NCBI GenBank assembly: GCA_964493385.1
Contig: CAZBNW010000002.1
Location: 1-64,000 of the forward strand
Reading direction: 5' to 3'
Origin: Loki-b32 sp964493385
GTDB lineage: Archaea; Asgardarchaeota; Lokiarchaeia; Sigyniarchaeales; SOKP01
Length of the DNA stretch: 64,000 nt
Of this stretch, positions 27,553 through 36,277 are shown one piece after another. The notes beneath the pieces were generated by a model. The model was not told the DNA's origin. It saw only the letters and a list, made by a program, of their open reading frames with translations, and searched no databases. How positions within the stretch are numbered: position 1 is the stretch's first letter; the number at the start of each line of letters is the position of its first letter. The position numbers were made by a program, and so were the translations under genes.

Positions 27553-27649
27553 GAGATTTAATAAAAGTTTAAATCTTTTAAGATATATTTTGAATTTAAA
27601 ATATTAAAACTTTTCATTTCATATTCGATAAAATATTAGTGAGAAAATT

Positions 27650-28231
27650 ATGACCATAATGGAGTATAATGGGAAAAAACCAGAAATAAGTCCAATTAGT
27701 TATGTTTCACCAATGGCGACACTAATCGGAGATATACGTGTTAACGATAATGTGATAATTTGGCCAGGGTCAATTATACGCGCAGAAAATTCACCAATTA
27801 ATATAGGTGAATATACTACAATCTTTGACGGAGTTATGATGTTAACGCGTTCTCAAAAAAGCTCAATAAATATTGGGAGATATTGTATAATAGAGTCTGG
27901 AGTAACTCTTTTAGGATGTTTTTTAGAAGATTATGTTCAAGTAAAAGAGGGTACCTTAATTTTTGAAGAAGCTTCTATTGGCGAAGGGGCAATAATTCTA
28001 AATCAGAGTCAAGTTCCACCAGGTTTAACAATTCCTGCCCGAGCTGTGATGAGAGGAATTCCAGTTGAACCGATAAGAGAACAAACTCGTAATGATGTAC
28101 TTAAACAGAAAGAAAAAGCAGAAAATTATTCTCAGTTATTTATTAAAATCAAAGAACTATTACCAAATGCTCAAAGCTATTTATTAACTTTACCAGATTT
28201 CATTAAGTTAATGTTAAAAAAAGAAGATTAA
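27650..28231 (+). CDS. gamma-carbonic-anhydrase-like hexapeptide protein without zinc ligands
   Basis: A 193-residue left-handed beta-helix protein of the gamma-CA/YrdA family (IGDIRVNDNVIIWPGSIIRAE, IGEYTTIFDGVMM, IGRYCIIESGVTLLGC, GIPVEPIRE). In active members three histidines bind zinc, in xDGSVLH and GHKVMLHGC-like segments. The aligned places here read DGVMML and ESGVTLLGC, so all three histidines are replaced. It is therefore unlikely to be a carbonic anhydrase and more likely a structural or regulatory trimer. A helical C-terminal tail extends past residue 145. Confidence 0.8.
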   Translation: MTIMEYNGKKPEISPISYVSPMATLIGDIRVNDNVIIWPGSIIRAENSPINIGEYTTIFDGVMMLTRSQKSSINIGRYCIIESGVTLLGCFLEDYVQVKEGTLIFEEASIGEGAIILNQSQVPPGLTIPARAVMRGIPVEPIREQTRNDVLKQKEKAENYSQLFIKIKELLPNAQSYLLTLPDFIKLMLKKED

Positions 28232-28253
28232 AAAAAAGAATTAGAATTTTAAG

Positions 28254-29141
28254 TTATACCATAATATTTAACATTTTTACAAGTTCTTTATAGCGTGAGC
28301 GAAGAGTTACCTCAGTTACCCCTACCAAATTTGCTATTTCCTTTTGTGAAATTTTTTTATCTTTCTTTTTACAAACTAAATATAACGCTCCTGCACATAA
28401 ACCTTTTGGATCTTTCCCACTTGTAGAAAATTTGGTAGTAAATGTTTGTAAAATTTTTATTGTTGTATTTTCCGCATCTGCGTCTAACTCCAATTCTGCT
28501 ATAAATCTAGGAATAAGGGAGATGGGATCTGTTGAAGGAGCTTTTAAATTTAATTCTCTAATTAATGTTCTATAACATCGTCTTACATTTTTAGCACTTA
28601 TGGATGTCTGATCTAAAATTTCCTGTAAAGTTCTTGGAATTTTTCTCTCTCTACATGCGAAATATAAACAAGCAGCAACCATCCCATTAATGGATCTTCC
28701 ACGAAGTAACTTCTTTTTGAATGCTTCTATATATAATCTTATTGCTGCTTTTTTAACATGATTTGGTAAATTTAAATTACTCCCAATCCGTTTTAATTCA
28801 GTTGTCGCAATTAACATATTCCTTTTATCCCATGTCATACGAGAATTCCATTTAGCAGCTCTTTTCAAATCGGGGCTTTTAATATTAGTTTTATCTATAA
28901 TTGTGCTTAACCCCATATCTGGTAATAAAATTGAAATTGGAGATCCTGTTCTTTCTCTAGACTCTTTTTCCTGTTTAGTAAATGCCCTTTTACCACTATG
29001 AGATATATCAACAATTCGCTCACTTATTACTAAACCACACTGTCCACACACAGTTTCTCCTTTCTCATGAAGTAAAATAATCTTGCCCTCACATTCTGGG
29101 CATAAATTCGATAAATTACTTAAATCTGATTCAACTTCCAT
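28254..29141 (-). CDS. tfb: transcription initiation factor TFB (canonical)
   Basis: Archaeal TFIIB homologue, 295 residues. It has a zinc ribbon (C14, C17, C32, C35), the B-reader and B-linker segment (ERTGSPISILLPDMGLSTIID), and two well-conserved cyclin repeats (about 100-195 and 200-295), ending LRSRYKELVKMLNI. It binds TBP and the BRE and positions RNA polymerase. It is the main TFB candidate of this window; the other at 4784 is much more divergent. It is monocistronic and convergent with the hexapeptide gene. Confidence 0.96.
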   Translation of the reverse strand: MEVESDLSNLSNLCPECEGKIILLHEKGETVCGQCGLVISERIVDISHSGKRAFTKQEKESRERTGSPISILLPDMGLSTIIDKTNIKSPDLKRAAKWNSRMTWDKRNMLIATTELKRIGSNLNLPNHVKKAAIRLYIEAFKKKLLRGRSINGMVAACLYFACRERKIPRTLQEILDQTSISAKNVRRCYRTLIRELNLKAPSTDPISLIPRFIAELELDADAENTTIKILQTFTTKFSTSGKDPKGLCAGALYLVCKKKDKKISQKEIANLVGVTEVTLRSRYKELVKMLNIMV

Positions 29142-29388
29142 AATAAAAACCCTATATTGTTTTTAAAAATATTAATTTTCCTATTACTTAATATTAGCGC
29201 TTTTTTAACAGATTTTAACCCGTGTAGCGAATAAAATATTGTTTTGAAGATTGATTAAATCTTATGTGACTGAAAATCTAATATATTCTTTGATGCAAAT
29301 AATATATATATAAATATATTATATAAATGTTTCGCTCAGAATCTGAGGGTATTTAGAAAATGCAATATATATTTTGGTAATTAATTTA

Positions 29389-30021
29389 TCATAGAAAAAA
29401 TGGAAGACATGTATTGAATCCAAATAAAATTCCTTCCATAACACCAGAAATTAAAGCATATATCGCTCTACTAGGATTATGAATTAAACGATTGTTATTA
29501 ATTAAATACCATAGACTTACTAATACCTGTAATAAAGCAAATAAAGAACCAAGGGAGAAACAATAATAAATAGTTTTTTCATGAGGATATATTGCAGTCT
29601 CAAGGTCCATTATACCGTTCAAATAAAATGGATCAAACCCACTAAATGCAATAAAATTATAAATTAATCTATCAGGTAAAGGATCTAAAAACCAAATTAA
29701 AAAATATGTGATATAATTAAATAAAATTCCGAAAGCTAAAACAATATAAGAACATCCTAAGATTAATCTTGGTTTTATAAATAGATCTTCTTGGTTATCT
29801 TTACTAACTAATCTAGATTGACGATAAACACCTCTTAATCTTAATAAGGTTAAAATTCCAATAGATAAAATAATAAAAACAAAAATATATTTCAGATATT
29901 TGCATAAGATTAAAAAGAGATTATTAAAAGCTATACACCAGCTTTTTAAGCCATCTATTATGTAATTAAACACATAATCTATGGATAATATTTTCCTATT
30001 GATTTGTCCATACAAATCCAT
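29389..30021 (-). CDS. multi-pass membrane protein of unknown function
   Basis: A 210-residue membrane protein with about four hydrophobic helices: YLKYIFVFIILSIGILTLL; LILGCSYIVLAFGILFNYITYFLI; TIYYCFSLGSLFALLQVLVSLWYLI; and a C-terminal GVMEGILFGF segment. Between helices two and three lies a loop with FSGFDPFYLNGIMDLETA. No family is recognised. It is the minus-strand neighbour of the Cys-containing protein at 30078, with a 56-base gap. Confidence 0.55.
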   Translation of the reverse strand: MDLYGQINRKILSIDYVFNYIIDGLKSWCIAFNNLFLILCKYLKYIFVFIILSIGILTLLRLRGVYRQSRLVSKDNQEDLFIKPRLILGCSYIVLAFGILFNYITYFLIWFLDPLPDRLIYNFIAFSGFDPFYLNGIMDLETAIYPHEKTIYYCFSLGSLFALLQVLVSLWYLINNNRLIHNPSRAIYALISGVMEGILFGFNTCLPFFL

Positions 30022-30077
30022 GACATAATAATATTATATGCGGCGAATTTAAAGTCTACAAAATCTTTTACACTAGT

Positions 30078-30509
30078 TTAAGAAATTTTTTCACACTCTC
30101 GGTTAATAACTTTCATTGTTATATTAAAATCTTTCCACCAGTCTTGCCCTTGTTGAGCTACTAATATTGGATCTCTCTTGCGGGAGTTTAAGCATCTAAT
30201 TTCCTCTTTTTGGGTTTTAATTTTACCTTTCCATATCTGAGAAATTACATTTTGCAAATTGATTTTTACTTTTTTAACTAATTCTTCATATGGAACTGAA
30301 ACGTCTTCGGTCTTTTGTAATCTTTGAAGCTGGTCAAACTTTACCTTTTCTTTCGCCCGATTTAAATCACTACAACTGATTTTGATAGAAAAAGGTTCCT
30401 CTTTACCCCATTTACAATACTTTTGAATATCACATAAAGAACAATAACTTTCAAAGCTAATAGTGTAATCTTCAAGACCAATAATAGAATAATTTAAAAT
30501 TCTAGGCAT
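30078..30509 (-). CDS. hypothetical protein with Cys-x2-Cys-x5-Cys motif
   Basis: A 143-residue soluble protein of unknown family. The N-terminal part has ESYCSLCDIQKYC followed by a further cysteine near 46, a possible metal site. The middle is helical and charged; the end has QQGQDWWKDFNITMKVINREC. It lies upstream of the membrane protein gene on the same strand and may be cotranscribed with it. Function cannot be stated. Confidence 0.55.
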   Translation of the reverse strand: MPRILNYSIIGLEDYTISFESYCSLCDIQKYCKWGKEEPFSIKISCSDLNRAKEKVKFDQLQRLQKTEDVSVPYEELVKKVKINLQNVISQIWKGKIKTQKEEIRCLNSRKRDPILVAQQGQDWWKDFNITMKVINRECEKIS

Positions 30510-30658
30510 TTTTCTTCTTTTGTTTATTAATTATTAAATGCACCCTTTGATCTATTATATTTTAGGTCAAAAAATTTTTTAAATACGATTTATTAAAATT
30601 ATACGTTAACTAACGATTTTTAAAACGTACATTTTTAGACTGTTAAAATCCCCATTAA

Positions 30659-30732
30659 GGGAGAGTGGCTTAGCCTGGTATAGCGCACGGCTGATAACCG
30701 TGAGGTCGGGGGTTCGAAGCCCCCCTTTCCCA
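30659..30732 (+). tRNA. tRNA-Ile (GAT)
   Basis: The acceptor arms GGGAGAG (30659-30665) and CTTTCCC (30725-30731) pair with one G-T, with discriminator A at 30732. The anticodon arm is CACGG-CTGATAA-CCGTG, giving anticodon GAT (Ile). The T arm is GGGGG-TTCGAAG-CCCCC. There is no intron and no encoded CCA. A T-rich stretch just downstream would stop transcription. Confidence 0.97.
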
Positions 30733-30807
30733 TCTTTTTTAACACAAATTAATTCCAATTAAGTTCATTCAATTTTTTAATTATTGTTCTCTATTATAAA
30801 ATTAGAA

Positions 30808-31401
30808 ATGAAAAATATCATAATATCTGGAACGCCAGGTTGTGGAAAAACTTCAGTGGCAAGAGAAGTATCTAAGTTAGTTGACACTAAAATAATATCT
30901 CTCAATGAATTAGCGATTTCAGAAAAATTTTTATTCGAATATGACAAAAAAAGAAAAACTTACATTGTCGATTTTGAAATTTTTCGACCTTATGTATTAA
31001 AAAAGATAAAGAAGATCCAGAAGAGTAATCATCCATTTTTAATAATAGAAAGTCATTTTTCTGATATCATTCCGGATAAATATATTGATTATGTGTTTAT
31101 TTTAAGATGCGAACCGGATGAATTAATTAAAAGATTAAAAAAAAAAAATTATGACTCAAAAAAAATTATTGAAAATATTCAGGCAGAAATTTTGGGAAAT
31201 TGCGTAAATTATTTTATTCAGAAACAAATAAAAGTACCTCTTTTTGAAATTGATACTACTCATCTTGATATTGAATCGATTGCAAAAATTATTATAGATA
31301 TTGTAGTTGGAAATAAAGATGGAGACAATTATCATATAGGGAAAATCGACTGGTTGGAAAAATTATTTCAAGAAAACCGTTTAGAAGAATTTTTTGATTG
31401 A
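30808..31401 (+). CDS. Fap7/AK6-like NMP kinase
   Basis: Adenylate-kinase-like P-loop NTPase of the Fap7/hCINAP (AK6) family. The protein starts MKNIIISGTPGCGKTSVAREVSK; the P-loop GTPGCGKT is at residues 8-15. YIVDFEIFRP and ESHFSDIIP form the NMP-binding and Walker B-type segments, and VFILRCEPDELIKRLKKKNY is the lid. Fap7 acts in small-subunit maturation. An in-frame TTG at 30784 would add eight residues, but ATG 30808 gives the conserved start. The C-terminal extension (DNYHIGKIDWLEKLFQENR) is family-like. It precedes tgtA by 18 bases. Confidence 0.88.
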   Translation: MKNIIISGTPGCGKTSVAREVSKLVDTKIISLNELAISEKFLFEYDKKRKTYIVDFEIFRPYVLKKIKKIQKSNHPFLIIESHFSDIIPDKYIDYVFILRCEPDELIKRLKKKNYDSKKIIENIQAEILGNCVNYFIQKQIKVPLFEIDTTHLDIESIAKIIIDIVVGNKDGDNYHIGKIDWLEKLFQENRLEEFFD

Positions 31402-31419
31402 AAATCTAGTTTAAAAAAT

Positions 31420-33081
31420 GTGGAAAATATGAAATGGGAGATATCTGATTTTGACGCTCTAGGAAGAATTGGAAAATTAACTGTAAATAAAAAACAAATT
31501 ACTACTCCTAATTTATTTCCTGTAGTTCATCCCTTTAAAAATCTTATTTCCACTTCAGATTTGAAGAAAATAGGTGCTCAATGTGTTTTTACAAATGCTT
31601 ATATCATTTATCAGAATCCTCGGAGACGAGATGATATCTTAAGAAAAGGTCTACATTCACATTTGAATTTTGATGGAACAATCGCAACTGATAGTGGAGC
31701 TTTTCAAAAATATATCTATAATAAAAGTAATCTAGAAATTCAGGCAGAAGATATTGAAAAATTCCAAGAGGATATTGGTACAGACTTTGCCGTAATCTTA
31801 GATGAACCCGTCCAGCCAGATGATGATTATGAAACAGCTAAGAAGAAAGTTGATATAACAATTGAGAGAGCTAAAGACAATATTAATCGCAGAATAAAGG
31901 ATACCTGCTATTGGTTTGGACCAATTCATGGGGCACAATTCGATGATTTATTAAAAACAAGTACTCTTGAGATGAGTAAATTAGATTTTGGTGTTTATGC
32001 GATTGGGGGTTTAGTTAAATCACTTTTAAATTACAGGTTTGACTTAGTAATTAGGATACTTCTAAACGTAAAAAAGAATATTGTATGGAATAAACCCATT
32101 CATATGTTTGGATTAGGATTACCACAATTCTTTTCCTTGGCTGTAGCGTGTGGATGTGACCTAATGGATTCAGCAGCATATGTTTTATTTGCAAAAGAAA
32201 ATAGATATTTCACATTATCTACAGGAACAAGAAAACTAGAAGAATTAGAAGAATTTCCATGCCATTGCCCTATATGCTGCAAATTTAAACCCAAAGAAGT
32301 ATTAAATCTCGATAAGACATTAAGAACTGAATTATTAGCTAAACACAATTTATATATTTCTTTTTCTGAATTAAGAACAATACGTCAAGCCATTAAAGAA
32401 GGTAATCTATGGGAGCTTGTTGAACAACGGATTCGAAATCATCCAAATTTAGTAAAAGCTTCAAAAATGATTAAATCATATTTACCTCTATTTGAGAGCC
32501 ATGAGAAATTGTATAAAACGCATGGCAGACTATATTCCTCTCCAGAGAGTGTCCAGAGACCTCTCCTATATCGTTATGAATCAAAATTAAAAAATAACTA
32601 TCGAGTTCCAAAAGATACAAAATTTTTAGTAATTTTACCTGAATTAGATGTAAAGGGAGATCAATCACCAAGTATTAAGAAATGGCTAGAAGAATTAGAC
32701 ACTAATTCAATAATTCCTAGAAAGTTTCTCCATATATCATTTTTTTCCGATTTTTATGGGGTTATACCATTAGAACTAATTTCCTCTTTTCCTATGGGTC
32801 AGCATGAAGCAATAAGACTATTAAATGAAAATGATGTAACTTATCAAAACTCGGTGCAAAAAATAGAATTATTCTTTAATCTCTATGCTAATTTTTATTC
32901 TAAATGTGGAATATTAATCCCTAATAATTTTATTAATCAATTCAATGAAATTGTGGAGTTTCCGAAAAAAAATATCATGATAAATTTAACTGAAATGTTA
33001 AATTCTAATTTTAAATTAAAGATTGATTCTTGTAGTGACATAATCCCTCTTATTAAATATTTAAAAAGTGATGAAAAATAA
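31420..33081 (+). CDS. tgtA: archaeal tRNA-guanine transglycosylase (archaeosine pathway)
   Basis: TgtA exchanges guanine-15 of archaeal tRNAs for preQ0, the first archaeosine step in tRNA. The TGT barrel is clear: DSGAFQKYIY, ILDEPVQPDDDYETA, FGPIHGAQF, YAIGGLVKS and zinc ligands CHCPICCKF. It is 553 residues long. The C-terminal part lacks a recognisable PUA domain, which full-length TgtA normally carries. The start is GTG 31420, or ATG 31429 in the same frame. The DUF371 gene follows directly and Trm5 after it, making a tRNA-modification group. Confidence 0.93.
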   Translation: MENMKWEISDFDALGRIGKLTVNKKQITTPNLFPVVHPFKNLISTSDLKKIGAQCVFTNAYIIYQNPRRRDDILRKGLHSHLNFDGTIATDSGAFQKYIYNKSNLEIQAEDIEKFQEDIGTDFAVILDEPVQPDDDYETAKKKVDITIERAKDNINRRIKDTCYWFGPIHGAQFDDLLKTSTLEMSKLDFGVYAIGGLVKSLLNYRFDLVIRILLNVKKNIVWNKPIHMFGLGLPQFFSLAVACGCDLMDSAAYVLFAKENRYFTLSTGTRKLEELEEFPCHCPICCKFKPKEVLNLDKTLRTELLAKHNLYISFSELRTIRQAIKEGNLWELVEQRIRNHPNLVKASKMIKSYLPLFESHEKLYKTHGRLYSSPESVQRPLLYRYESKLKNNYRVPKDTKFLVILPELDVKGDQSPSIKKWLEELDTNSIIPRKFLHISFFSDFYGVIPLELISSFPMGQHEAIRLLNENDVTYQNSVQKIELFFNLYANFYSKCGILIPNNFINQFNEIVEFPKKNIMINLTEMLNSNFKLKIDSCSDIIPLIKYLKSDEK

Positions 33082-33122
33082 CTATTTTAGACAAAATATA
33101 TGCTTATGGGCATGAGAATATT

Positions 33123-33512
33123 TTGGGTACTCATAACACAACTATAGAACTTACTAAGGACAAAAACTTAACAAAGAAAGGAAAATGCATAATAGGGATT
33201 AATGCTACAAAAGCTTGTGCTGATTTAAGCCCCGATTTAAAAAAAAGTCTCAAAAATGGAAACAAGATAAAAATCACGTTAAAAATTGATGATCTTCAGG
33301 ATTACTTTTATGGTTTTGGAAGTAAAGAATTAAGATTATTAGATAAGGATGATATTGTATTTCGCAAAAGTAGTTATATATGTGATAGAACTATTTTGAT
33401 AAACTGTACTAAACCATCAAGCGAGTTAAATCGTGAATTAATTGAAAAATTAAAAATCCCTAGAAATAAATTATCAATCATATTTGAATTAAATGAGATA
33501 AATGGGAAATAA
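33123..33512 (+). CDS. DUF371 family protein (start uncertain)
   Basis: A small archaeal protein of the DUF371 family: THNTTIELTKDKNLTKKGKCIIGINATKACADL, then RKSSYICDRTILINCTKPSSELNRELIEKL. The function of the family is unknown. The first usable start is TTG 33123, giving 129 residues. However, the same frame upstream reads ILDKIYAYGHENILG, and GHENI is part of the conserved N-terminus. No ATG, GTG or TTG exists there before the stop at 33072. The true start may be a non-standard ATA or ATT overlapping the tgtA stop. The end overlaps the Trm5 start by 11 bases. Confidence 0.8.
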   Translation: MGTHNTTIELTKDKNLTKKGKCIIGINATKACADLSPDLKKSLKNGNKIKITLKIDDLQDYFYGFGSKELRLLDKDDIVFRKSSYICDRTILINCTKPSSELNRELIEKLKIPRNKLSIIFELNEINGK

Positions 33513-34659
33513 TAATAATAAACCAGAAATTCCTTATGTTAAATTGAAAAATAAAGATGGACAGAATTTTATTGATTTTATAAAAAATAATCTTAATTCT
33601 ACCCCATTTGTTAACCATAAATTTAAAATTTTACATGAAAATGATTATATATTATTTCCAATAGTTAAAAACCAAGTTCTAGAAGATAAAATAACTAGAA
33701 TAATAGATAAACAAATTAATCTTGAATTTGTTTCCAAAGAAGGAAAACCCAATGAATATTATAAATATAGAACGCTTCAGGAAGCATTAGAAGGTAAACT
33801 TCCAGATAGATATTTAGTGCTAATCCCAAAATCGTATGATATTATTGGACATATCGTAGTAATTGAGTTTGATAAGTTTAATCATATAAATGATAAAGAA
33901 TTCAATGATTACAAGAAAGAAATTGCTAAAGCGATATTATACGTAAACAAAAACATTAAAACTGTTTATGAGAAAAAAAGTCAAATAAAGGGAAAATACC
34001 GCTTAAGAGAATTAGCCCATTTGTATGGTGAAGATAAATCTGAAACAATTCATAAAGAAAATGATTGTAATTTTAAATTAGATATTAAGAAAACCTATTT
34101 TTCTCCAAGATTGGTTTTTGAACGACGAAGAATTGCTTCAAGTGAGATAAAAGAGAATGAGTTAATCGTTGATATGTTTGCGGGAGTTGGTACATTTGCA
34201 ATACAGATTGCAAAAAAAAAAAATGTGGAAATATATGCTTTTGATGTTAACCCAGATGCTTATAGATACCTTCAAGAAAATACGAAATTAAATAAACTAG
34301 AAGGAGAAATAATCCCATATAACATTGATGTTAAAGATCTCCTTAAACCTGCCAACCAAATAGGTCAATTATTATTACATAAAGTAGATAGAATAATTAT
34401 GAATTTACCCGAAAATTCGATTAAATTCATTGAGGAAGCTTGTTTTTTAATGAAAAAATCTGGTGGTGTACTGCATTTCTATCAATTTTCAGAAAAACCA
34501 AAACCAATTGAAAAAACTTTAAAGATTCTTGAAGAAAACTTGTCGAATTTAAATTGGGAAATTGAAGATGTAACTAATTCTAAAATAGTTAAACACTACT
34601 CGCCCAGATCTGATTTAATTGTCGTAGATTTAAAAATAAAATCTATGAAACAATCTTAA
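33502..34659 (+). CDS. trm5: tRNA (guanine-37-N1) methyltransferase Trm5
   Basis: Trm5 methylates G37 of tRNA with S-adenosylmethionine, preventing frameshifting. The 385-residue protein has an N-terminal D1/D2 region (to about 190), then the Rossmann domain: KTYFSPRLVFERRRIA, VDMFAGVGTFAIQIAKK (SAM motif), AFDVNPDAYRYLQENTKLNK and MNLPENS (the NLP motif of the guanine site). It ends with HYSPRSDLIVVDL. It overlaps the DUF371 gene and closes the TgtA-DUF371-Trm5 operon. Confidence 0.95.
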   Translation: MGNNNNKPEIPYVKLKNKDGQNFIDFIKNNLNSTPFVNHKFKILHENDYILFPIVKNQVLEDKITRIIDKQINLEFVSKEGKPNEYYKYRTLQEALEGKLPDRYLVLIPKSYDIIGHIVVIEFDKFNHINDKEFNDYKKEIAKAILYVNKNIKTVYEKKSQIKGKYRLRELAHLYGEDKSETIHKENDCNFKLDIKKTYFSPRLVFERRRIASSEIKENELIVDMFAGVGTFAIQIAKKKNVEIYAFDVNPDAYRYLQENTKLNKLEGEIIPYNIDVKDLLKPANQIGQLLLHKVDRIIMNLPENSIKFIEEACFLMKKSGGVLHFYQFSEKPKPIEKTLKILEENLSNLNWEIEDVTNSKIVKHYSPRSDLIVVDLKIKSMKQS

Positions 34660-34744
34660 AATGCTGATAACATAGAGAATATGTAATAATCGGGATTAAA
34701 ATATAAGAAATATAAATTGCTAGTCTATTGTTTAGGAACAATAG

Positions 34745-34819
34745 CGGACCTAGCAGGATTCGAACCTGCGACTTTCGGATTAGAAGTCCGACGCCCTATC
34801 CAGGCTAGGCTATAGGTCC
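34745..34819 (-). tRNA. tRNA-Arg (TCT)
   Basis: On the minus strand the acceptor arms GGACCTA and TAGGTCC pair perfectly, with discriminator G. The anticodon arm is TCGGA-CTTCTAA-TCCGA, giving anticodon TCT (Arg). The T arm is GCAGG-TTCGAAT-CCTGC. No intron and no encoded CCA are present. Confidence 0.97.
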
Positions 34820-35104
34820 TCTATTTATCTATAAAATGTCTTATACTTAATAAAATATCATATATGATGTTTAAATTTTATTATGATTTTTAAGCATATT
34901 TCACTTATGAGGTAACTATAAATAAAAAGGGTTTTGCAATAGCTGCATGAATTTAATTTATGTCGGATATTTTGAGTTAAGGTTTCTTAATAAATTAATA
35001 AATTGTTAACATATTCTTTTTAATAAATGAAATTCTTTAATAAAATTTGAGACTTATATTTATTATATTATCTAGATTTGGTAAATTAAAAGAGAGTATT
35101 AATC

Positions 35105-35827
35105 TTGCTTAAGAAAAAGAATTTTCTTCATCAAAATATTCCATATTCCTTTAACTGGAATAAGATACACCATAAAGAAAAATACTCTCAATTAACTGCA
35201 AATCGAAACGAATTAAATAGACTCAAGAAACATTTTAAAAAAGTTTATGATGGATTAATCCCTAACAATTTATTTAATTCAAGAGAATTTCCAAGGGTAT
35301 CTCAGTTTAAAATTAAAGGTATTAAATCTGCTTTTATAAGAAGTTTTAGCAAAAATTTGATTAGATCCGGTAAGATTCGATATCATGATTCTAATTCGAA
35401 ATTGCCGATGTATGTTCAAAAAGTTTTTGATAATTATCGGGCGAATAATTTAACAGCCACGCCCGGACATGAACCAATTTTAAAGAATATTTTAATTAAG
35501 GATAAAAATGCTATTGCAATAGAAGTTCCGATTTGGAATGAAGAAAAAAATAAAGTTATTACAGGTCATATTGATTTGATTCAAATTGAAAATGGTATAG
35601 TTAAAGTAATTGATTATAAACCCGAAGGAAATTTTTTACTTTCTCTACCACAAGTTGCCATGTATGGAGTTTTAATTAAATCTAAATTAAATATTAAAAA
35701 ACTTAGATGTATTTCATTTAATAACCAAGGTGCTTGGGAATATGACCCAAATATATTAAAAATGGACATTAAAGAATATTTAATCTCCCATCGAATCAAT
35801 GAAAGACCCTGGGAAACTTTTCTTTAA
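35105..35827 (+). CDS. PD-(D/E)XK nuclease-like protein
   Basis: A 240-residue protein whose C-terminal half shows the PD-(D/E)XK nuclease core. AIAIEVPIWNEEKNKVITGHIDLIQIENGIVKVIDYKPE provides the acidic residue in GHIDL and the D-Y-K pair (x-DYK) of the metal site. A later helix has LPQVAMYGVLI, as in RecB/Cas4-type enzymes. The N-terminal 100 residues are basic and helical and may bind DNA. No iron-sulfur cysteines are present, so it is not a Cas4 proper. No cas genes are nearby. The start codon is TTG. A DNA repair role is possible. Confidence 0.7.
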   Translation: MLKKKNFLHQNIPYSFNWNKIHHKEKYSQLTANRNELNRLKKHFKKVYDGLIPNNLFNSREFPRVSQFKIKGIKSAFIRSFSKNLIRSGKIRYHDSNSKLPMYVQKVFDNYRANNLTATPGHEPILKNILIKDKNAIAIEVPIWNEEKNKVITGHIDLIQIENGIVKVIDYKPEGNFLLSLPQVAMYGVLIKSKLNIKKLRCISFNNQGAWEYDPNILKMDIKEYLISHRINERPWETFL

Positions 35828-35839
35828 AATTATCTTTAA

Positions 35840-36115
35840 TTAGAGGTTCTTTCCTTTTGGCTTTGAAGGTTCAGTTTTTTCCTCTGATTTTAAATATCCG
35901 CGGAATAAGAAATAACATAAAAGTAATGAGATAAATTCGGTAATAATACCAAAAAATGTAATTATTGTACCATTATATCCTAAATATCGGAGTAATAAAG
36001 CGCATGCTAAACCGGTAGATGCTAAAATTACAAAAATTATCCCTTTTATAATTTCAAAAAAAGAATCTTTAATATACACAAGTTCTTTTTTAATCCATGA
36101 GAATATTGAAGCCAT
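35840..36115 (-). CDS. small two-helix membrane protein
   Basis: A 91-residue protein with an amphipathic N-terminus, two membrane helices (IIKGIIFVILASTGLACALLLRYL and TIITFFGIITEFISLLLCYFLF) and a charged C-terminal tail rich in Glu, Lys and Pro. The family is unknown. It converges with the nuclease gene and follows the two large genes on its strand with a 162-base gap. Confidence 0.5.
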   Translation of the reverse strand: MASIFSWIKKELVYIKDSFFEIIKGIIFVILASTGLACALLLRYLGYNGTIITFFGIITEFISLLLCYFLFRGYLKSEEKTEPSKPKGKNL

Positions 36116-36277
36116 AAGAATATAGTCCTTGTTTTCTGACTAGCTTTTAAATAAATTAAATAAAGAATATTTTAATATCTTTATTATTTCCAAAAAATTA
36201 TTTAAAAACAAGTTATTAAAAAAATAGATTGTTATATCTTTTGTGGAAGACATAACGGCAAAAGATTTTGATCAATA

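Noticed and set aside
31420..33081. PUA domain at the TgtA C-terminus
   Set aside because: The C-terminal region does not show PUA motifs; reported instead as apparently lacking.
35105..35827. Cas4 or CRISPR-associated nuclease
   Set aside because: The PD-(D/E)XK core is present but Fe-S cysteines, other cas genes and any CRISPR array are absent from the window.
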